From Xenophilus sp. L33 (GTDB taxonomy: Bacteria; Pseudomonadota; Gammaproteobacteria; Burkholderiales; Burkholderiaceae_C): a DNA stretch of 64,000 nucleotides. A model generated the notes under the pieces. That model had not been told where the DNA came from, made no database searches, and worked only from the letters and a program-made list of their open reading frames with translations. Made by a program: the position numbers and the translations under genes. The first letter of the stretch is position 1; each line of letters starts with the position of its first letter. The stretch spans positions 1 to 64,000 of the forward strand of contig NZ_LMUW01000036.1 of NCBI RefSeq assembly GCF_009765735.1, in the 5' to 3' direction. Positions 44,247-52,869 of this stretch are shown here, piece after piece.

Positions 44247-44750
44247 TTATCGGCCATCGCGCCTCCTGCCGATCACCGTGATCTTGCCGTCGCGCTCGAG
44301 CAGAGCCTGACTCACGTCTTCCACACCAACGTCGCCGAGCTTTTGCCGGATCGCCTCCGCAAGGTTTCGCTTCGTCAACAAGGCACGCCGCATTGCTGCC
44401 TCATCCATACGTCCGTCGCTGACGAGGACGATCTCCCGGCCGCTGACCAGGTCCTCGAACCTGGGAAAACGGATACAGGCGATCGCCAGCAGCCGATGCA
44501 TCGCCACCAGCGCGGCCGCCGCCCCAATCGTTGCCCAAAAGGGTGACGCTCCTACCACGGCCCGGCTCAACACCGCGCCGAGAAGGACCGTGACGCATGC
44601 ATCGAAGGTGCCGTGTTGACCGAATGAGCGTCGGCCCGAGGCTCGAATCAACAGCAGCGTGAAGCTGAAGAACAGAAACCCGCGGGCGGTCATCTGCCAA
44701 ACCTCGAGGTCGGGTCCCTCCCCGAACAACCATCCAATCGCACCTTGCAC
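44247..44750 (-). CDS. DUF421 (YetF-like) membrane protein
   Basis: A 167-residue protein with three N-terminal membrane helices and a soluble C-terminal domain. The family signature is visible: LLIRASGRRSFGQHGTFDAC in the first half and a second domain starting LVSGREIVLVSDGRMDEAAM. The start is GTG at 44750; ATG at 44693 is an alternative. YetF-type proteins act in the membrane, and some are linked to spore germination or stress in other bacteria. Confidence 0.82.
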   Translation of the reverse strand: MQGAIGWLFGEGPDLEVWQMTARGFLFFSFTLLLIRASGRRSFGQHGTFDACVTVLLGAVLSRAVVGASPFWATIGAAAALVAMHRLLAIACIRFPRFEDLVSGREIVLVSDGRMDEAAMRRALLTKRNLAEAIRQKLGDVGVEDVSQALLERDGKITVIGRRRDGR

Positions 44751-44782
44751 AATGGTCTCCTTCGCTGTTTCGTGAGGTTCAT

Positions 44783-45394
44783 ATGTATCGCATTGGTTCG
44801 ACCCTGGTGGAAGTCAAGCTGGAAGATCTGCGCCCGACGCAGATGACGGTGGGTTTCAAGGAGGTCGATGCCAAGCGAAAGTCCTGGGAGAAGCTGAAGC
44901 CGGCCGAGCGCAAGGACGCGATGCGAAAGGAGTTGTTCCCCGCCGTGATCGGTCCCGGCAAGACCTACTACATCCTCGACCATCATCACGCGGCTGTCGC
45001 CTTGGTGTGCGAGGAATCGGACCGTGTCGCGGTTGGCATCGCGCACGACCTGTCCCACCTCAAGCAGGAGGCGTTCTGGATCTTCCTGGACCACTTCAGC
45101 TGGGTGCATCCGTACGACAGCCGGGGCCGCCGGCGCCCCTTCGCAGACATCCCGAACAACTTCGAGGCGTTGAAGAACGACCCCTATCGCAGCCTGGTCG
45201 CGGACGTGCTGGAGGCCGGCGGGTTCGCCAAGTCCGACGAGCCGTTCCTCGAATTCCTCTGGGCCAACCATTTCCGCGCGGAGTTGCCCGCGAAGCTCCT
45301 CAAGACCGACCCCAAGAAGGCGCTGGCCGATGCGCTGAAGCTGGCCGCGTCAAAAAGGTCCGCGTATCTGCCCGGCTGGCCTGGCAAGGTCTAG
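44783..45394 (+). CDS. ParB-like nuclease family protein
   Basis: A 203-residue protein of the ParBc_2 group. The N-terminal half has the ParB-like pattern: VKLEDLRPTQMTVGFKEV, then YYILDHHHAAVAL with three consecutive histidines. There is no helix-turn-helix, and no parA is nearby, so a role in plasmid or chromosome partition is unlikely. Members are often called nucleases or CTP-binding, neither of which is shown here. It is divergent from the DUF421 gene with 32 bp between starts. Confidence 0.78.
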   Translation: MYRIGSTLVEVKLEDLRPTQMTVGFKEVDAKRKSWEKLKPAERKDAMRKELFPAVIGPGKTYYILDHHHAAVALVCEESDRVAVGIAHDLSHLKQEAFWIFLDHFSWVHPYDSRGRRRPFADIPNNFEALKNDPYRSLVADVLEAGGFAKSDEPFLEFLWANHFRAELPAKLLKTDPKKALADALKLAASKRSAYLPGWPGKV

Positions 45395-45412
45395 TCAACG
45401 ACCTTCCAATGA

Positions 45413-45610
45413 ATCGCCGACACCCAGGAGATGCTCGAGTCCTGCGCAAAGCACGGCATCGGCCCCGATTGGCAGTTGATCGAATTCCAGGACATCGACG
45501 ACGCCTACTCGAAGGTCGAGAAGCGCGAGGTGCGCTTCAGGTATGTCATTGACATGGCCTCGCACACGACATGTCAAGTTCGGGCCTGGCCTGCCGATAA
45601 AGGCGAATGA
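45413..45610 (+). pseudogene. C-terminal relic of a zinc alcohol dehydrogenase
   Basis: Codons 45413-45562 read as the last 50 residues of an NAD(P)-dependent MDR alcohol dehydrogenase of the YahK/cinnamyl type (ending RFRYVIDMAS). A TGA at 45410-45412 closes the frame just upstream, and the catalytic and cofactor domains are missing. After MAS the frame runs on to TGA 45608-45610 with unrelated residues. It directly follows the ParB-like gene. Confidence 0.72.
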
Positions 45611-46168
45611 CACGCCCCGCGAGCTCAGTGTTGCCTGTGCCAGGGGTAGGTGGCGCCCTGCACAAAAACGTCGCGCCTGCCGATCCGCCAGGACGCGATC
45701 AGTCTCTCACGTCGTCGTTGACCAGTGTCTGCACCAGACTCGACTGAAGCATCGTGTCGAATTCCTCGAAGGCGACCAGCATGTAGCCGTTGATCTCGGC
45801 CGCAGAACCTGCGGCGACCGCTATCTGCAAGACGATCCGGCCTTGCGTGCCCTCGATCGAGACCAGCTTGGCTGTCGTTCAGTCGATGCACCCGTTGGGC
45901 GCCAACATCAGGATTCCGATACCGGGCGAGCATTTCATGAAGGCCAATTGCTTGGAAAGGTAGCGATCGCAATGTGATCTCCAGCTGCCATCGCGCCTGG
46001 CAACGCATCTGACCGCGCAGGGTCGGTTCTTCGGATTTCCTCCTACGTTTTCCGGAGTTCAAGACCTGCGACCGCCTCGCGGCCGCACAGCAACATTGCG
46101 GCCAGCTACCGAGGGGCGCAAGGCCCGCTCCAAGTCACCTTCGACGGTCGAATGAAGCAGGGGTCGAA
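45611..46168. other. Region with gene debris
   Basis: No intact gene is convincing in these 558 bases. The minus strand holds the interrupted small frame at 45699-45938; the rest, up to the NTF2-like gene, shows no long frame with normal codon use. Confidence 0.45.
45699..45938 (-). pseudogene. Small frame interrupted by TGA
   Basis: From ATG 45938 the minus strand encodes MKCSPGIGILMLAPNGCID, then TGA at 45881-45879, then about 59 further in-frame codons with clearly protein-like composition (VLQIAVAAGSAAEINGYML, ending LVQTLVNDDVRD) up to TGA 45699. The part after the internal stop has no good start of its own. I do not recognise the family. A nonsense-mutated gene is the simplest reading. 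Confidence 0.35.
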
Positions 46169-46564
46169 ATGATGAACTCTCGAACCGCAGCAGGACTTAA
46201 CGCCGATGTCGCGAACCGGCTGATCCAGATGGAGAAAGCCACGGTGGCTGCGTTCAAGGCGAAGGACGAACCGGAGTTCGTCAGGCATTTCTCCGCGCAA
46301 TACATCGGAGTTGCAGGGGACGGCATCAAGACGGCGGCGGATGAGGTCCGAGGCATGCTGGCCCTGGACCTGAGCGAGATCAAAGTCGAAGATGCGAAGG
46401 CCACTTTTCCAACCCCTGACATGGCGATCGTGACCTACACAATGGTGGTCGATGGTCATCGACAGCGTGTGGCGATCCACCTCGTCATCCACACATCGAC
46501 CGTCTACGCGAAACGTGACGGGGCGTGGAAGGCGGTGCTGCATACGGAGTCCGTGGCGCAATAG
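46169..46564 (+). CDS. NTF2-like (DUF4440-type) protein
   Basis: A 131-residue protein of the NTF2/SnoaL fold. The N-terminal helix (LIQMEKATVAAFKAKDEPEFV) and the final beta strands (GAWKAVLHTESVA) are typical of DUF4440 members, which include small-molecule binding proteins and some enzymes. ATG 46169 is followed by a second ATG; neither has a strong ribosome site. No substrate can be inferred. Confidence 0.78.
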   Translation: MMNSRTAAGLNADVANRLIQMEKATVAAFKAKDEPEFVRHFSAQYIGVAGDGIKTAADEVRGMLALDLSEIKVEDAKATFPTPDMAIVTYTMVVDGHRQRVAIHLVIHTSTVYAKRDGAWKAVLHTESVAQ

Positions 46565-46649
46565 GTCGACCGTCCCCGAATCCGGTAGCGCATCGTGGGG
46601 CATTGGCCTCGCCCCGGGCTCGCCAGTACGTGTGGTGCGAGTCACCATC

Positions 46650-46973
46650 TCATGGTTTCTCTTGCCCCCATTGGGCCGCCCAGGCCGACAACGGCTTGAG
46701 CGCCTTCACCAGCCGTCGCCCTTCGTCCGTCAGCCGATAGCCACCCTCGGCATGGTCGACGAGGTCGGCGTCTCTCAACTCGGTGAGCCGCATATTGAGC
46801 AGTCTGGTGTTCGTCTCGCAGGCGTCTTGCAGAGCCCTGAAGGTCAGCGGATCCTCCCGAAGTTCCCAAAGAACGCGCAGTGCCGTCCGCCGTCCCAGCA
46901 GATCGAGGGCGACCATGATGGGGCGGCCGGTGGTTGAACCGCGAACTGGTCGACCGATACGAGGCGTCGTCAT
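46650..46973 (-). CDS. HxlR family winged-helix regulator
   Basis: A 107-residue winged-helix protein with the HxlR pattern: ALRVLWELREDPLTFRALQDACETN, then LNMRLTELRDADLV and YRLTDEGRRLV. It lacks the usual N-terminal cysteine of redox-sensing members. It is divergent from the CMD-family gene with 58 bp between starts, and probably controls it. Confidence 0.85.
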   Translation of the reverse strand: MTTPRIGRPVRGSTTGRPIMVALDLLGRRTALRVLWELREDPLTFRALQDACETNTRLLNMRLTELRDADLVDHAEGGYRLTDEGRRLVKALKPLSAWAAQWGQEKP

Positions 46974-47031
46974 GCTTTACTTTATACAGCATTGAGCCTA
47001 CGATGCGTCGGCACTCGCACCAGGAGTTCGT

Positions 47032-47574
47032 ATGTCCGCACGCATCGAGCCGGCAATTCCGCCATTCGGTGAAGCTATCTCCAGACCACTCGACAGGTTG
47101 ATGAAGGGACAGCCCCCCTTGCGGTTGTTCACGACGTTGGCCCGCGACCCTCGTCTGTTCCAGAAGTTCTTTGCCGGCGGGTTGCTGGACAAGGGCAACC
47201 TGAACATCCGGCAGCGCGAAATCGTGATTCACCGCACCACGGCATTGTGCAGATCCGAATATGAATGGGGCGTCCACGTCGCGGCCTTCTCGCGCCTCGG
47301 CCGGCTGACACCAGCGCAGGTTCAGGCCACCGTCACGGGCTCGGCGAACGAAGCCTGCTGGTCGGCCGAGGAACAGGTCCTCCTGCGCCTGTGCGACTCG
47401 CTGCACGAGCACTCCGACATCGACGAAACGCTGTGGATCGAGTTGCGGAAGCACTTTGACGAAGAAGCCGTCATGGAACTGCTGATGCTGGCCGGCTTCT
47501 ATCGCACCGTCAGCTACCTCACGAACGGGCTGCGCTTGCCCCTGGAAGAGGCGGCTGCACGATTCCCGGCTTGA
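47032..47574 (+). CDS. Carboxymuconolactone decarboxylase family protein
   Basis: A 180-residue alpha-helical protein of the CMD/AhpD superfamily. The core is IRQREIVIHRTTALCRSEYEWGVHV: the AhpD Cys-X-X-Cys is not present, but the Cys, Glu, Trp and His of the decarboxylase-like branch are. Such proteins are often hydroperoxide- or lactone-related enzymes. CAGGAG precedes the ATG. It sits in the cluster HxlR - CMD - EthD. Confidence 0.85.
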   Translation: MSARIEPAIPPFGEAISRPLDRLMKGQPPLRLFTTLARDPRLFQKFFAGGLLDKGNLNIRQREIVIHRTTALCRSEYEWGVHVAAFSRLGRLTPAQVQATVTGSANEACWSAEEQVLLRLCDSLHEHSDIDETLWIELRKHFDEEAVMELLMLAGFYRTVSYLTNGLRLPLEEAAARFPA

Positions 47575-47618
47575 GTCGTCGGCGTATCGACCACCGTTCA
47601 ACCACAGGAGAAATCTAA

Positions 47619-47945
47619 ATGATCAAAGTCAGTGTCATATACCCGTACACCGCGGGTGCGCGATTCGATCATGCCTACTACCGCGAGAGCCACATGCCGA
47701 TGATGAAACGGCTGCTCGACGACGCATGCCTTTACTACACGGTGGACAAGGGCATCTCGGGGCGTGCGCCGGGCACTGACCCTGTTTACGTGGCCAAGTG
47801 CGATTTCTTTTGCACTTCTGCCGAAGCCTACCGGGCGGCCTCCGGCCAGCACCAGCAGGAAATCATGGGCGACATCCCCAAGTACTCGGATATTCGACCC
47901 GAGGTGCAGATCAGTGAGGTGGTCGTGGAGCGTTCGGCGCTCTGA
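47619..47945 (+). CDS. EthD domain protein
   Basis: A 108-residue dimeric alpha/beta-barrel protein of the EthD family (IKVSVIYPYTAGARFDHAYY, then SHMPMMKRL and the C-terminal strand QISEVVVERS). Members help degrade ethyl tert-butyl ether or other compounds, mostly as small accessory proteins. CAGGAGAAA lies 6 nt upstream. It follows the CMD gene by 44 nt, likely in one unit. Confidence 0.85.
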   Translation: MIKVSVIYPYTAGARFDHAYYRESHMPMMKRLLDDACLYYTVDKGISGRAPGTDPVYVAKCDFFCTSAEAYRAASGQHQQEIMGDIPKYSDIRPEVQISEVVVERSAL

Positions 47946-47990
47946 CCCAGATGAAGTCACCGAGCACCGTGGTGACGCTGCGCTAGAAAA

Positions 47991-48026
47991 GGGCGGCCGG
48001 CTCCCAGCCCGCCCGCATTTGCACTT
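47991..48026 (+). terminator. Possible terminator after the EthD gene
   Basis: GGGCGG (47991-47996) can pair with CCGCCC (48009-48014), with an inner GGCT-CCC-AGCC stem; a T-rich run (ATTTGCACTTTCTTT) follows. The T-rich part overlaps the candidate KdpE site, so the element may separate the two transcription units. Confidence 0.35.
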
Positions 48027-48045
48027 TCTTTACACCCGCACCCCC
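48015..48045 (+). promoter_or_regulatory. Candidate KdpE binding site
   Basis: GCATTTGCACTTTCTTTACA followed by CCCGCACCCCC closely resembles, as I recall it, the KdpE site of the E. coli kdpFABC promoter (CATTTTTATACTTTTTTTAC, then ACCCCGCCC). It lies about 75 nt before the first kdp-operon gene, on the same strand. Confidence 0.55.
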
Positions 48046-48115
48046 ACTCTCTCCACTGTTTTTACGCGCCCCTCCCGAGACTGATCACCTCTCTGTTCAG
48101 CTCGTGGAGTTCTCG

Positions 48116-48220
48116 ATGGATATCGTGTGGATCGCCGCCCTTGCGGCGCTGTGGGGCCTGGTCGCCTGGATGGTGCGGGGCCTGGGTCGGCTCGACGCGC
48201 CGAAGGTGGAGCGGCCATGA
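48116..48220 (+). CDS. Small membrane protein preceding kdpF
   Basis: A 34-residue protein starting [20 protein letters not shown], a single membrane helix, followed by a short basic tail. GGAG lies 7 nt before ATG 48116, and its stop overlaps the kdpF start (ATGA at 48217-48220). The ribosome site, the coupling and the codon use argue for a real gene. It could be a second small Kdp subunit like KdpF; the function is not known. Confidence 0.6.
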   Translation: MDIVWIAALAALWGLVAWMVRGLGRLDAPKVERP

Positions 48221-48315
48221 TCAGCCTCGAAGTCCTCTACGGCTTCGGCGGCCTGGTCGCGGTGCTGCTCTTCGCCTATCTGGTGTTCGCGCTGATCTGC
48301 GCGGAGGAGTTCTGA
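48217..48315 (+). CDS. kdpF: Potassium-transporting ATPase subunit F
   Basis: A 32-residue single-helix peptide (E. coli KdpF is 29), beginning [12 protein letters not shown], hydrophobic in the middle and ending CAEEF. KdpF stabilises the Kdp complex in the membrane. Its stop and the kdpA start share a base (TGATG at 48313-48317), the normal kdpFA arrangement. Confidence 0.85.
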   Translation: MISLEVLYGFGGLVAVLLFAYLVFALICAEEF

Positions 48316-50123
48316 TGACTTCCTCCGCCTGGGTCCTGCCGGCCCTCTTCCTCATCGTGCTCGGTCTCCTGGCCTGGCCGCTCGGGCGCTTCCTCGCCGC
48401 GCTGTGCGAGTCGCGGCTGCCGCGCTGGACGCAGCGCGTCGAAGCGCCGCTCTACCGGCTGGCGGGCATCGAGCCCGATCGGCAGCCGATGCACTGGCGC
48501 GCCTATGCCCTGGCGCTGCTGGCCTTCAACGCCGTGGGCGCGTTGGCGCTCTACGCGCTGCAGCGGCTGCAAGGCCTGCTGCCGCTCAACCCGGCGGGCA
48601 TGGCCGCCGTCTCGCCCGACTCGGCCTTCAACACCGCGACCAGCTTCGCCAGCAACACCGACTGGCAGGGCTACGGCGGCGAAGCGACGATGAGCTACCT
48701 CACGCAGATGCTCGGCCTCACGGTGCAGAACTTCTTCTCGGCCGCCACCGGCATCGCGGTGGCTTTCGCGCTGGCGCGTGGCTTCGCGGCACGGAGCACG
48801 GACGGCCGCGGCTTCGTCGGCAACTTCTGGGCCGACCTGGTGCGCATCACGCTGTGGCTGCTGCTGCCGATCTCCTTCGTGCTGGCGCTGTTCTTCAGCG
48901 CGCAGGGCGTGATCCAGAACTTCGACGGCTACCGCACGGTGACCACGGTAGAAGCCACCACCTGGCAGAACCCGAAGCTCGATGCCGCGGGCCAGCCGCT
49001 GAAGGACGCCGCCGGCAACGCGCTCACCGAGGAAGCGAACACCACCACCCAGACACTCGCCATGGGTCCGGTCGCCTCGCAGGAGGCGATCAAGATGCTC
49101 GGCACCAACGGCGGCGGCTTCTTCAACGCCAACTCGGCGCACCCGTACGAGAACCCCACCGCGCTGACCAACTTCGTGCAGATGCTGGCGATCTTCCTGA
49201 TCCCGGCCGGCCTGTGCTTCGCCTTCGGCCGCGTGGTCGGCGACCGGCGCCAGGGCTGGGCTCTGCTGGCGGCGATGGCGCTGCTCTTCGTCGCCGCGGT
49301 GCTGGTGGTCATTCCCGCCGAGCAGGCCGGCAACCCGCTGCTGGGTGCGCTCGGCATCGACCAGGCGCATGGCGCGCTGCAGGCCGGCGGCAACATGGAA
49401 GGCAAGGAACTGCGCTTCGGCATCGATGCCTCCGCGCTCTTCGCCGCGGTCACCACCGCCGCCTCCTGCGGCGCGGTGAACGCGATGCACGACGCCTTCA
49501 CGCCGCTCGGCGGCATGGTGCCGATGGTGCTGATGCAGCTGGGCGAAGTGGTCTTCGGCGGCGTCGGCACCGGCCTCTACAGCATGCTGGTGTTCGCGGT
49601 GCTGGCCGTCTTCATCGCCGGGCTGATGATCGGCCGCACGCCCGAGTACCTCGGCAAGAAGATCGAGAGCCACGAGATGAAGCTGACCTCGATCGCGATC
49701 CTGGTCACGCCGATCCTGGTGCTGGCCGGCACCGCGATCGCGGTGGTCGCCGAGGCCGGCAAGGCCGGCATCGCCAACCCGGGCGCGCACGGCTTCTCGG
49801 AGATCCTCTACGCGCTCAGCTCGGCCGGCAACAACAACGGCAGCGCCTTCGCCGGCCTCTCGGCCAACACGCCCTTCTACAACGCGCTGCTCGGCCTCGT
49901 GATGTGGATCGGCCGCTTCGGCGTCGTCGTGCCGGTCCTGGCGATCGCCGGCGCGCTGGCGGCCAAGAAGCGGCTGCCGGCCACCGCCGGCACGATGCCC
50001 ACGCACGGGCCGCTCTTCGTCACACTGCTGATCGGCACCGTGCTGCTGGTCGGCCTCCTGAACTACGTGCCGGCGCTGGCGCTGGGCCCGACGGTCGAGC
50101 ACCTGGTGCTCTGGGTCCGCTGA
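48315..50123 (+). CDS. kdpA: Potassium-transporting ATPase subunit A
   Basis: A 602-residue channel-like subunit of the Kdp high-affinity potassium pump, with about ten membrane segments. Selectivity-filter-like repeats are visible: [13 protein letters not shown], then [35 protein letters not shown] and [11 protein letters not shown], the four filter regions of the family. It is the first large gene of the operon, followed by kdpB after 11 nt. Confidence 0.96.
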   Translation: MTSSAWVLPALFLIVLGLLAWPLGRFLAALCESRLPRWTQRVEAPLYRLAGIEPDRQPMHWRAYALALLAFNAVGALALYALQRLQGLLPLNPAGMAAVSPDSAFNTATSFASNTDWQGYGGEATMSYLTQMLGLTVQNFFSAATGIAVAFALARGFAARSTDGRGFVGNFWADLVRITLWLLLPISFVLALFFSAQGVIQNFDGYRTVTTVEATTWQNPKLDAAGQPLKDAAGNALTEEANTTTQTLAMGPVASQEAIKMLGTNGGGFFNANSAHPYENPTALTNFVQMLAIFLIPAGLCFAFGRVVGDRRQGWALLAAMALLFVAAVLVVIPAEQAGNPLLGALGIDQAHGALQAGGNMEGKELRFGIDASALFAAVTTAASCGAVNAMHDAFTPLGGMVPMVLMQLGEVVFGGVGTGLYSMLVFAVLAVFIAGLMIGRTPEYLGKKIESHEMKLTSIAILVTPILVLAGTAIAVVAEAGKAGIANPGAHGFSEILYALSSAGNNNGSAFAGLSANTPFYNALLGLVMWIGRFGVVVPVLAIAGALAAKKRLPATAGTMPTHGPLFVTLLIGTVLLVGLLNYVPALALGPTVEHLVLWVR

Positions 50124-50134
50124 GGAGCACGAAC

Positions 50135-52231
50135 ATGAACAAGCCTTCCCTTCCCGCCTCGATGTTCGACGCGACCCTGATGCGCCCGGCGCTGTGGGCC
50201 GCCTTCACCAAGCTGAGCCCGCGCGTGCAGTTCCGCAACCCGGTGATGTTCATCGTCTACATCGGCAGCATCCTGACCACCCTGCTCTGGCTGCATTCGC
50301 TGGACTTCGACGGCGACACCGGCATGCCGCCGGCCTTCGTGCTGGCGGTGTCGATCTGGCTCTGGTTCACCGTGCTCTTCGCCAACTTCGCCGAAGCGCT
50401 GGCCGAAGGCCGCAGCAAGGCCCAGGCGGCGTCGCTGCGGGGCCTGCGCAAGGACACCTGGGCCAAGAAGCTGCAGCAGCCGCGCCACGGCGCCGGCTGG
50501 CTGCCGATCCAGGCGCCCGAGCTGCGCCGCGGCGACGTGGTGCTGGTCGAAGCGCAAGACGTGGTGCCGCTCGACGGCGAAGTGATCGAAGGCGTGGCCT
50601 CGGTCGACGAGAGCGCGATCACCGGCGAATCGGCGCCGGTGGTGCGCGAATCCGGCGGCGACTTCTCGGCGGTCACCGGCGGCACGCGGGTGCTGTCGGA
50701 CTGGCTGGTGGTGCGCATCTCGGTGAACCCCGGTGAGTCCTTCCTCGACCGCATGATCGGCATGGTGGAGGCCGCCAAGCGCCAGAAGACGCCGAACGAG
50801 ATCGCGCTGACCATCCTGCTGGTGGCGCTGACCCTGGTCTTCCTGGTGGTCACCGCGACCCTGCTGCCCTTTTCGCAGTTCAGCGTCGGCGCCGCCGGCG
50901 CCGGCACCGTGGTCTCGCTGACCGCGCTGGTCGCGCTCCTGGTGTGCCTGATCCCGACCACCATCGGCGGCCTCTTGTCGGCGGTCGGCGTGGCCGGCAT
51001 GAGCCGCATGCTGCAGGCCAACGTGATCGCCACCTCGGGCCGCGCGGTCGAGGCCGCCGGCGACGTCGACGTGCTGCTGCTCGACAAGACCGGCACCATC
51101 ACCCACGGCAACCGGCAGGCCAGCGCCTTCTTCCCGGCGCCCGGCATCAGTGCCGAGCGGCTCTGGCGCGCCGCGCTGGCCGCCTCGCTGCCGGACGAGA
51201 CGCCCGAAGGCCGCAGCATCGTCGAGCTGGCGCGGCGCAACGGCGCGGTCGAGACGGCGGTCGAAGGCGTGCGCTTCGTCGCCTTCAGCGCGCAGACGCG
51301 CATGAGCGGCGTCGACCTGCCGGCGCCGGCGGCGAACCTGGACGACGCGCCGGTGCTCTTGCGCAAGGGCGCGGTCGAGGCGGTGCGCAAGCACGTCGAA
51401 TCGCTCGGCGGCCACATGGCGCCGGAGACGACGCGCGCCGCGCAGGAGGTCTCGCGCCGCGGCAGCACGCCGCTGGCGGTGGCCGACGGCGCGCGGGTGC
51501 TCGGCATCGTCGAGCTCAAGGACATCGTCAAGACCGGCATCAAGGAGCGCTTCGCCGAGCTGCGCCGCATGGGCATCAAGACCGTGATGATCACCGGCGA
51601 CAACAAGCTCACCGCCGCCGCGATCGCGGCCGAGGCCGGCGTCGACGACTTCCTCGCCGAGGCCACGCCGGAAGACAAGCTGGCGCTGATCCGCCAATAC
51701 CAGGGCGAGGGCCGACTGGTCGCGATGACCGGCGACGGCACCAACGACGCGCCGGCGCTGGCGCAGGCCGACGTCGCGGTGGCGATGGGCAGCGGCACGC
51801 AGGCCGCCAAGGAGGCCGGCAACATGGTCGACCTCGACTCCAACCCGACCAAGCTGCTGGAGGTGGTGGAGACCGGCAAGGCGCTGCTCATGACCCGCGG
51901 CTCGCTCACCACCTTCTCGATCGCCAACGACGTGGCGAAGTATTTCGCGATCATCCCGGCGATCTTCGTGTCGACCTATCCGCAGCTCGGCGCGCTCAAC
52001 CTGATGCGGCTGGCCAGTCCGTCGTCGGCGATCCTGTCGGCGGTGATCTTCAACGCGCTGGTGATCGTCTTCCTGATCCCGCTGGCGCTGAAGGGCGTGC
52101 GCTACCGGCCGGTCGGCGCGGCCGCGCTGCTGCGGCGCAACCTGGCGATCTACGGCCTCGGCGGCCTGGTCGTTCCCTTCATCGGCATCAAGCTGATCGA
52201 CTGGCTGCTGGTCGCGGTCCATCTGACCTGA
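50135..52231 (+). CDS. kdpB: Potassium-transporting ATPase subunit B
   Basis: A 698-residue P-type ATPase subunit that energises potassium uptake. It has the TGES loop at 163-166, the phosphorylation motif DKTGT with Asp317, the nucleotide-binding segment, and the hinge [12 protein letters not shown]. The membrane motif LIPTTIGG replaces the PEGL/CPC motif of other P-type ATPases, as expected for KdpB. It starts with GAGGAG upstream at 50122-50127. Confidence 0.97.
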   Translation: MNKPSLPASMFDATLMRPALWAAFTKLSPRVQFRNPVMFIVYIGSILTTLLWLHSLDFDGDTGMPPAFVLAVSIWLWFTVLFANFAEALAEGRSKAQAASLRGLRKDTWAKKLQQPRHGAGWLPIQAPELRRGDVVLVEAQDVVPLDGEVIEGVASVDESAITGESAPVVRESGGDFSAVTGGTRVLSDWLVVRISVNPGESFLDRMIGMVEAAKRQKTPNEIALTILLVALTLVFLVVTATLLPFSQFSVGAAGAGTVVSLTALVALLVCLIPTTIGGLLSAVGVAGMSRMLQANVIATSGRAVEAAGDVDVLLLDKTGTITHGNRQASAFFPAPGISAERLWRAALAASLPDETPEGRSIVELARRNGAVETAVEGVRFVAFSAQTRMSGVDLPAPAANLDDAPVLLRKGAVEAVRKHVESLGGHMAPETTRAAQEVSRRGSTPLAVADGARVLGIVELKDIVKTGIKERFAELRRMGIKTVMITGDNKLTAAAIAAEAGVDDFLAEATPEDKLALIRQYQGEGRLVAMTGDGTNDAPALAQADVAVAMGSGTQAAKEAGNMVDLDSNPTKLLEVVETGKALLMTRGSLTTFSIANDVAKYFAIIPAIFVSTYPQLGALNLMRLASPSSAILSAVIFNALVIVFLIPLALKGVRYRPVGAAALLRRNLAIYGLGGLVVPFIGIKLIDWLLVAVHLT

Positions 52232-52241
52232 GGTCCATCCC

Positions 52242-52817
52242 ATGAACACTTCGATCTTTCGTCCGCTCCTCGTGCTGTTCGTGCTTCTGAGCGCGCTGAC
52301 CGGCATCGTCTATCCGTTCGCGGTCACCGGCGTCGCCCGGATCGCCTTCCCTTCGCAGGCCGCCGGCAGCCTGGTGCTGCGCGACGGCCAGCCCATCGGC
52401 TCCGCGCTGATCGGCCAGAACTTCAGCGACCCGGCGCACTTCTGGGGCCGTCCGTCGGCGACCACGCCGATGCCCTACAACGCCGCCAACTCGGGCGGCG
52501 CCAACCTCGGGCCGCTGAACCCGGCGCTGGTCGGCGCGGTCAAGGGCCACATCGAGGCGCTGCGCGCGGCCGATCCGGGCAACACGGCGCCGGTGCCGGT
52601 CGACCTGGTGACCACCTCGGCGAGCGGCCTCGATCCGCACATCAGCCCGGCCGCTGCCCGCTACCAGGCGGCGCGGGTGGCGCGACTGCACGGGTTGCCG
52701 CTGGAGCGGGTCGGGCAACTGATCGACCAGCACACCGAGCGGCCGCTGTGGGGCCTGGTCGGCGAGCCGCGGGTCAACGTGCTGGCGCTGAACCTGGCGC
52801 TCGATGCGACGCATTGA
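52242..52817 (+). CDS. kdpC: Potassium-transporting ATPase subunit C
   Basis: A 191-residue subunit with one N-terminal membrane helix and a periplasmic domain. Family motifs are [43 protein letters not shown] and the C-terminal [14 protein letters not shown]. It starts 10 nt after kdpB. KdpC assists ATP binding and complex assembly in the characterised pump. Confidence 0.96.
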   Translation: MNTSIFRPLLVLFVLLSALTGIVYPFAVTGVARIAFPSQAAGSLVLRDGQPIGSALIGQNFSDPAHFWGRPSATTPMPYNAANSGGANLGPLNPALVGAVKGHIEALRAADPGNTAPVPVDLVTTSASGLDPHISPAAARYQAARVARLHGLPLERVGQLIDQHTERPLWGLVGEPRVNVLALNLALDATH

Positions 52818-52869
52818 CCGCCGGATCGGCGTCCGGCCGATGCGCTAACCTGCGGCGCGCCGACCCGAC

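Noticed and set aside
44783-45394. ParB-like gene as part of a partition system or plasmid
   Set aside because: No parA, no replication gene and no DNA-binding helix-turn-helix in the protein.
45879-45881. TGA as a selenocysteine codon
   Set aside because: No selenocysteine insertion machinery or hairpin is visible, and SelD is explained by SelU.
48276-50102. A 608-codon frame antisense to kdpA
   Set aside because: Composition is His/Arg/Glu-rich and low-complexity; kdpA on the other strand is certain.
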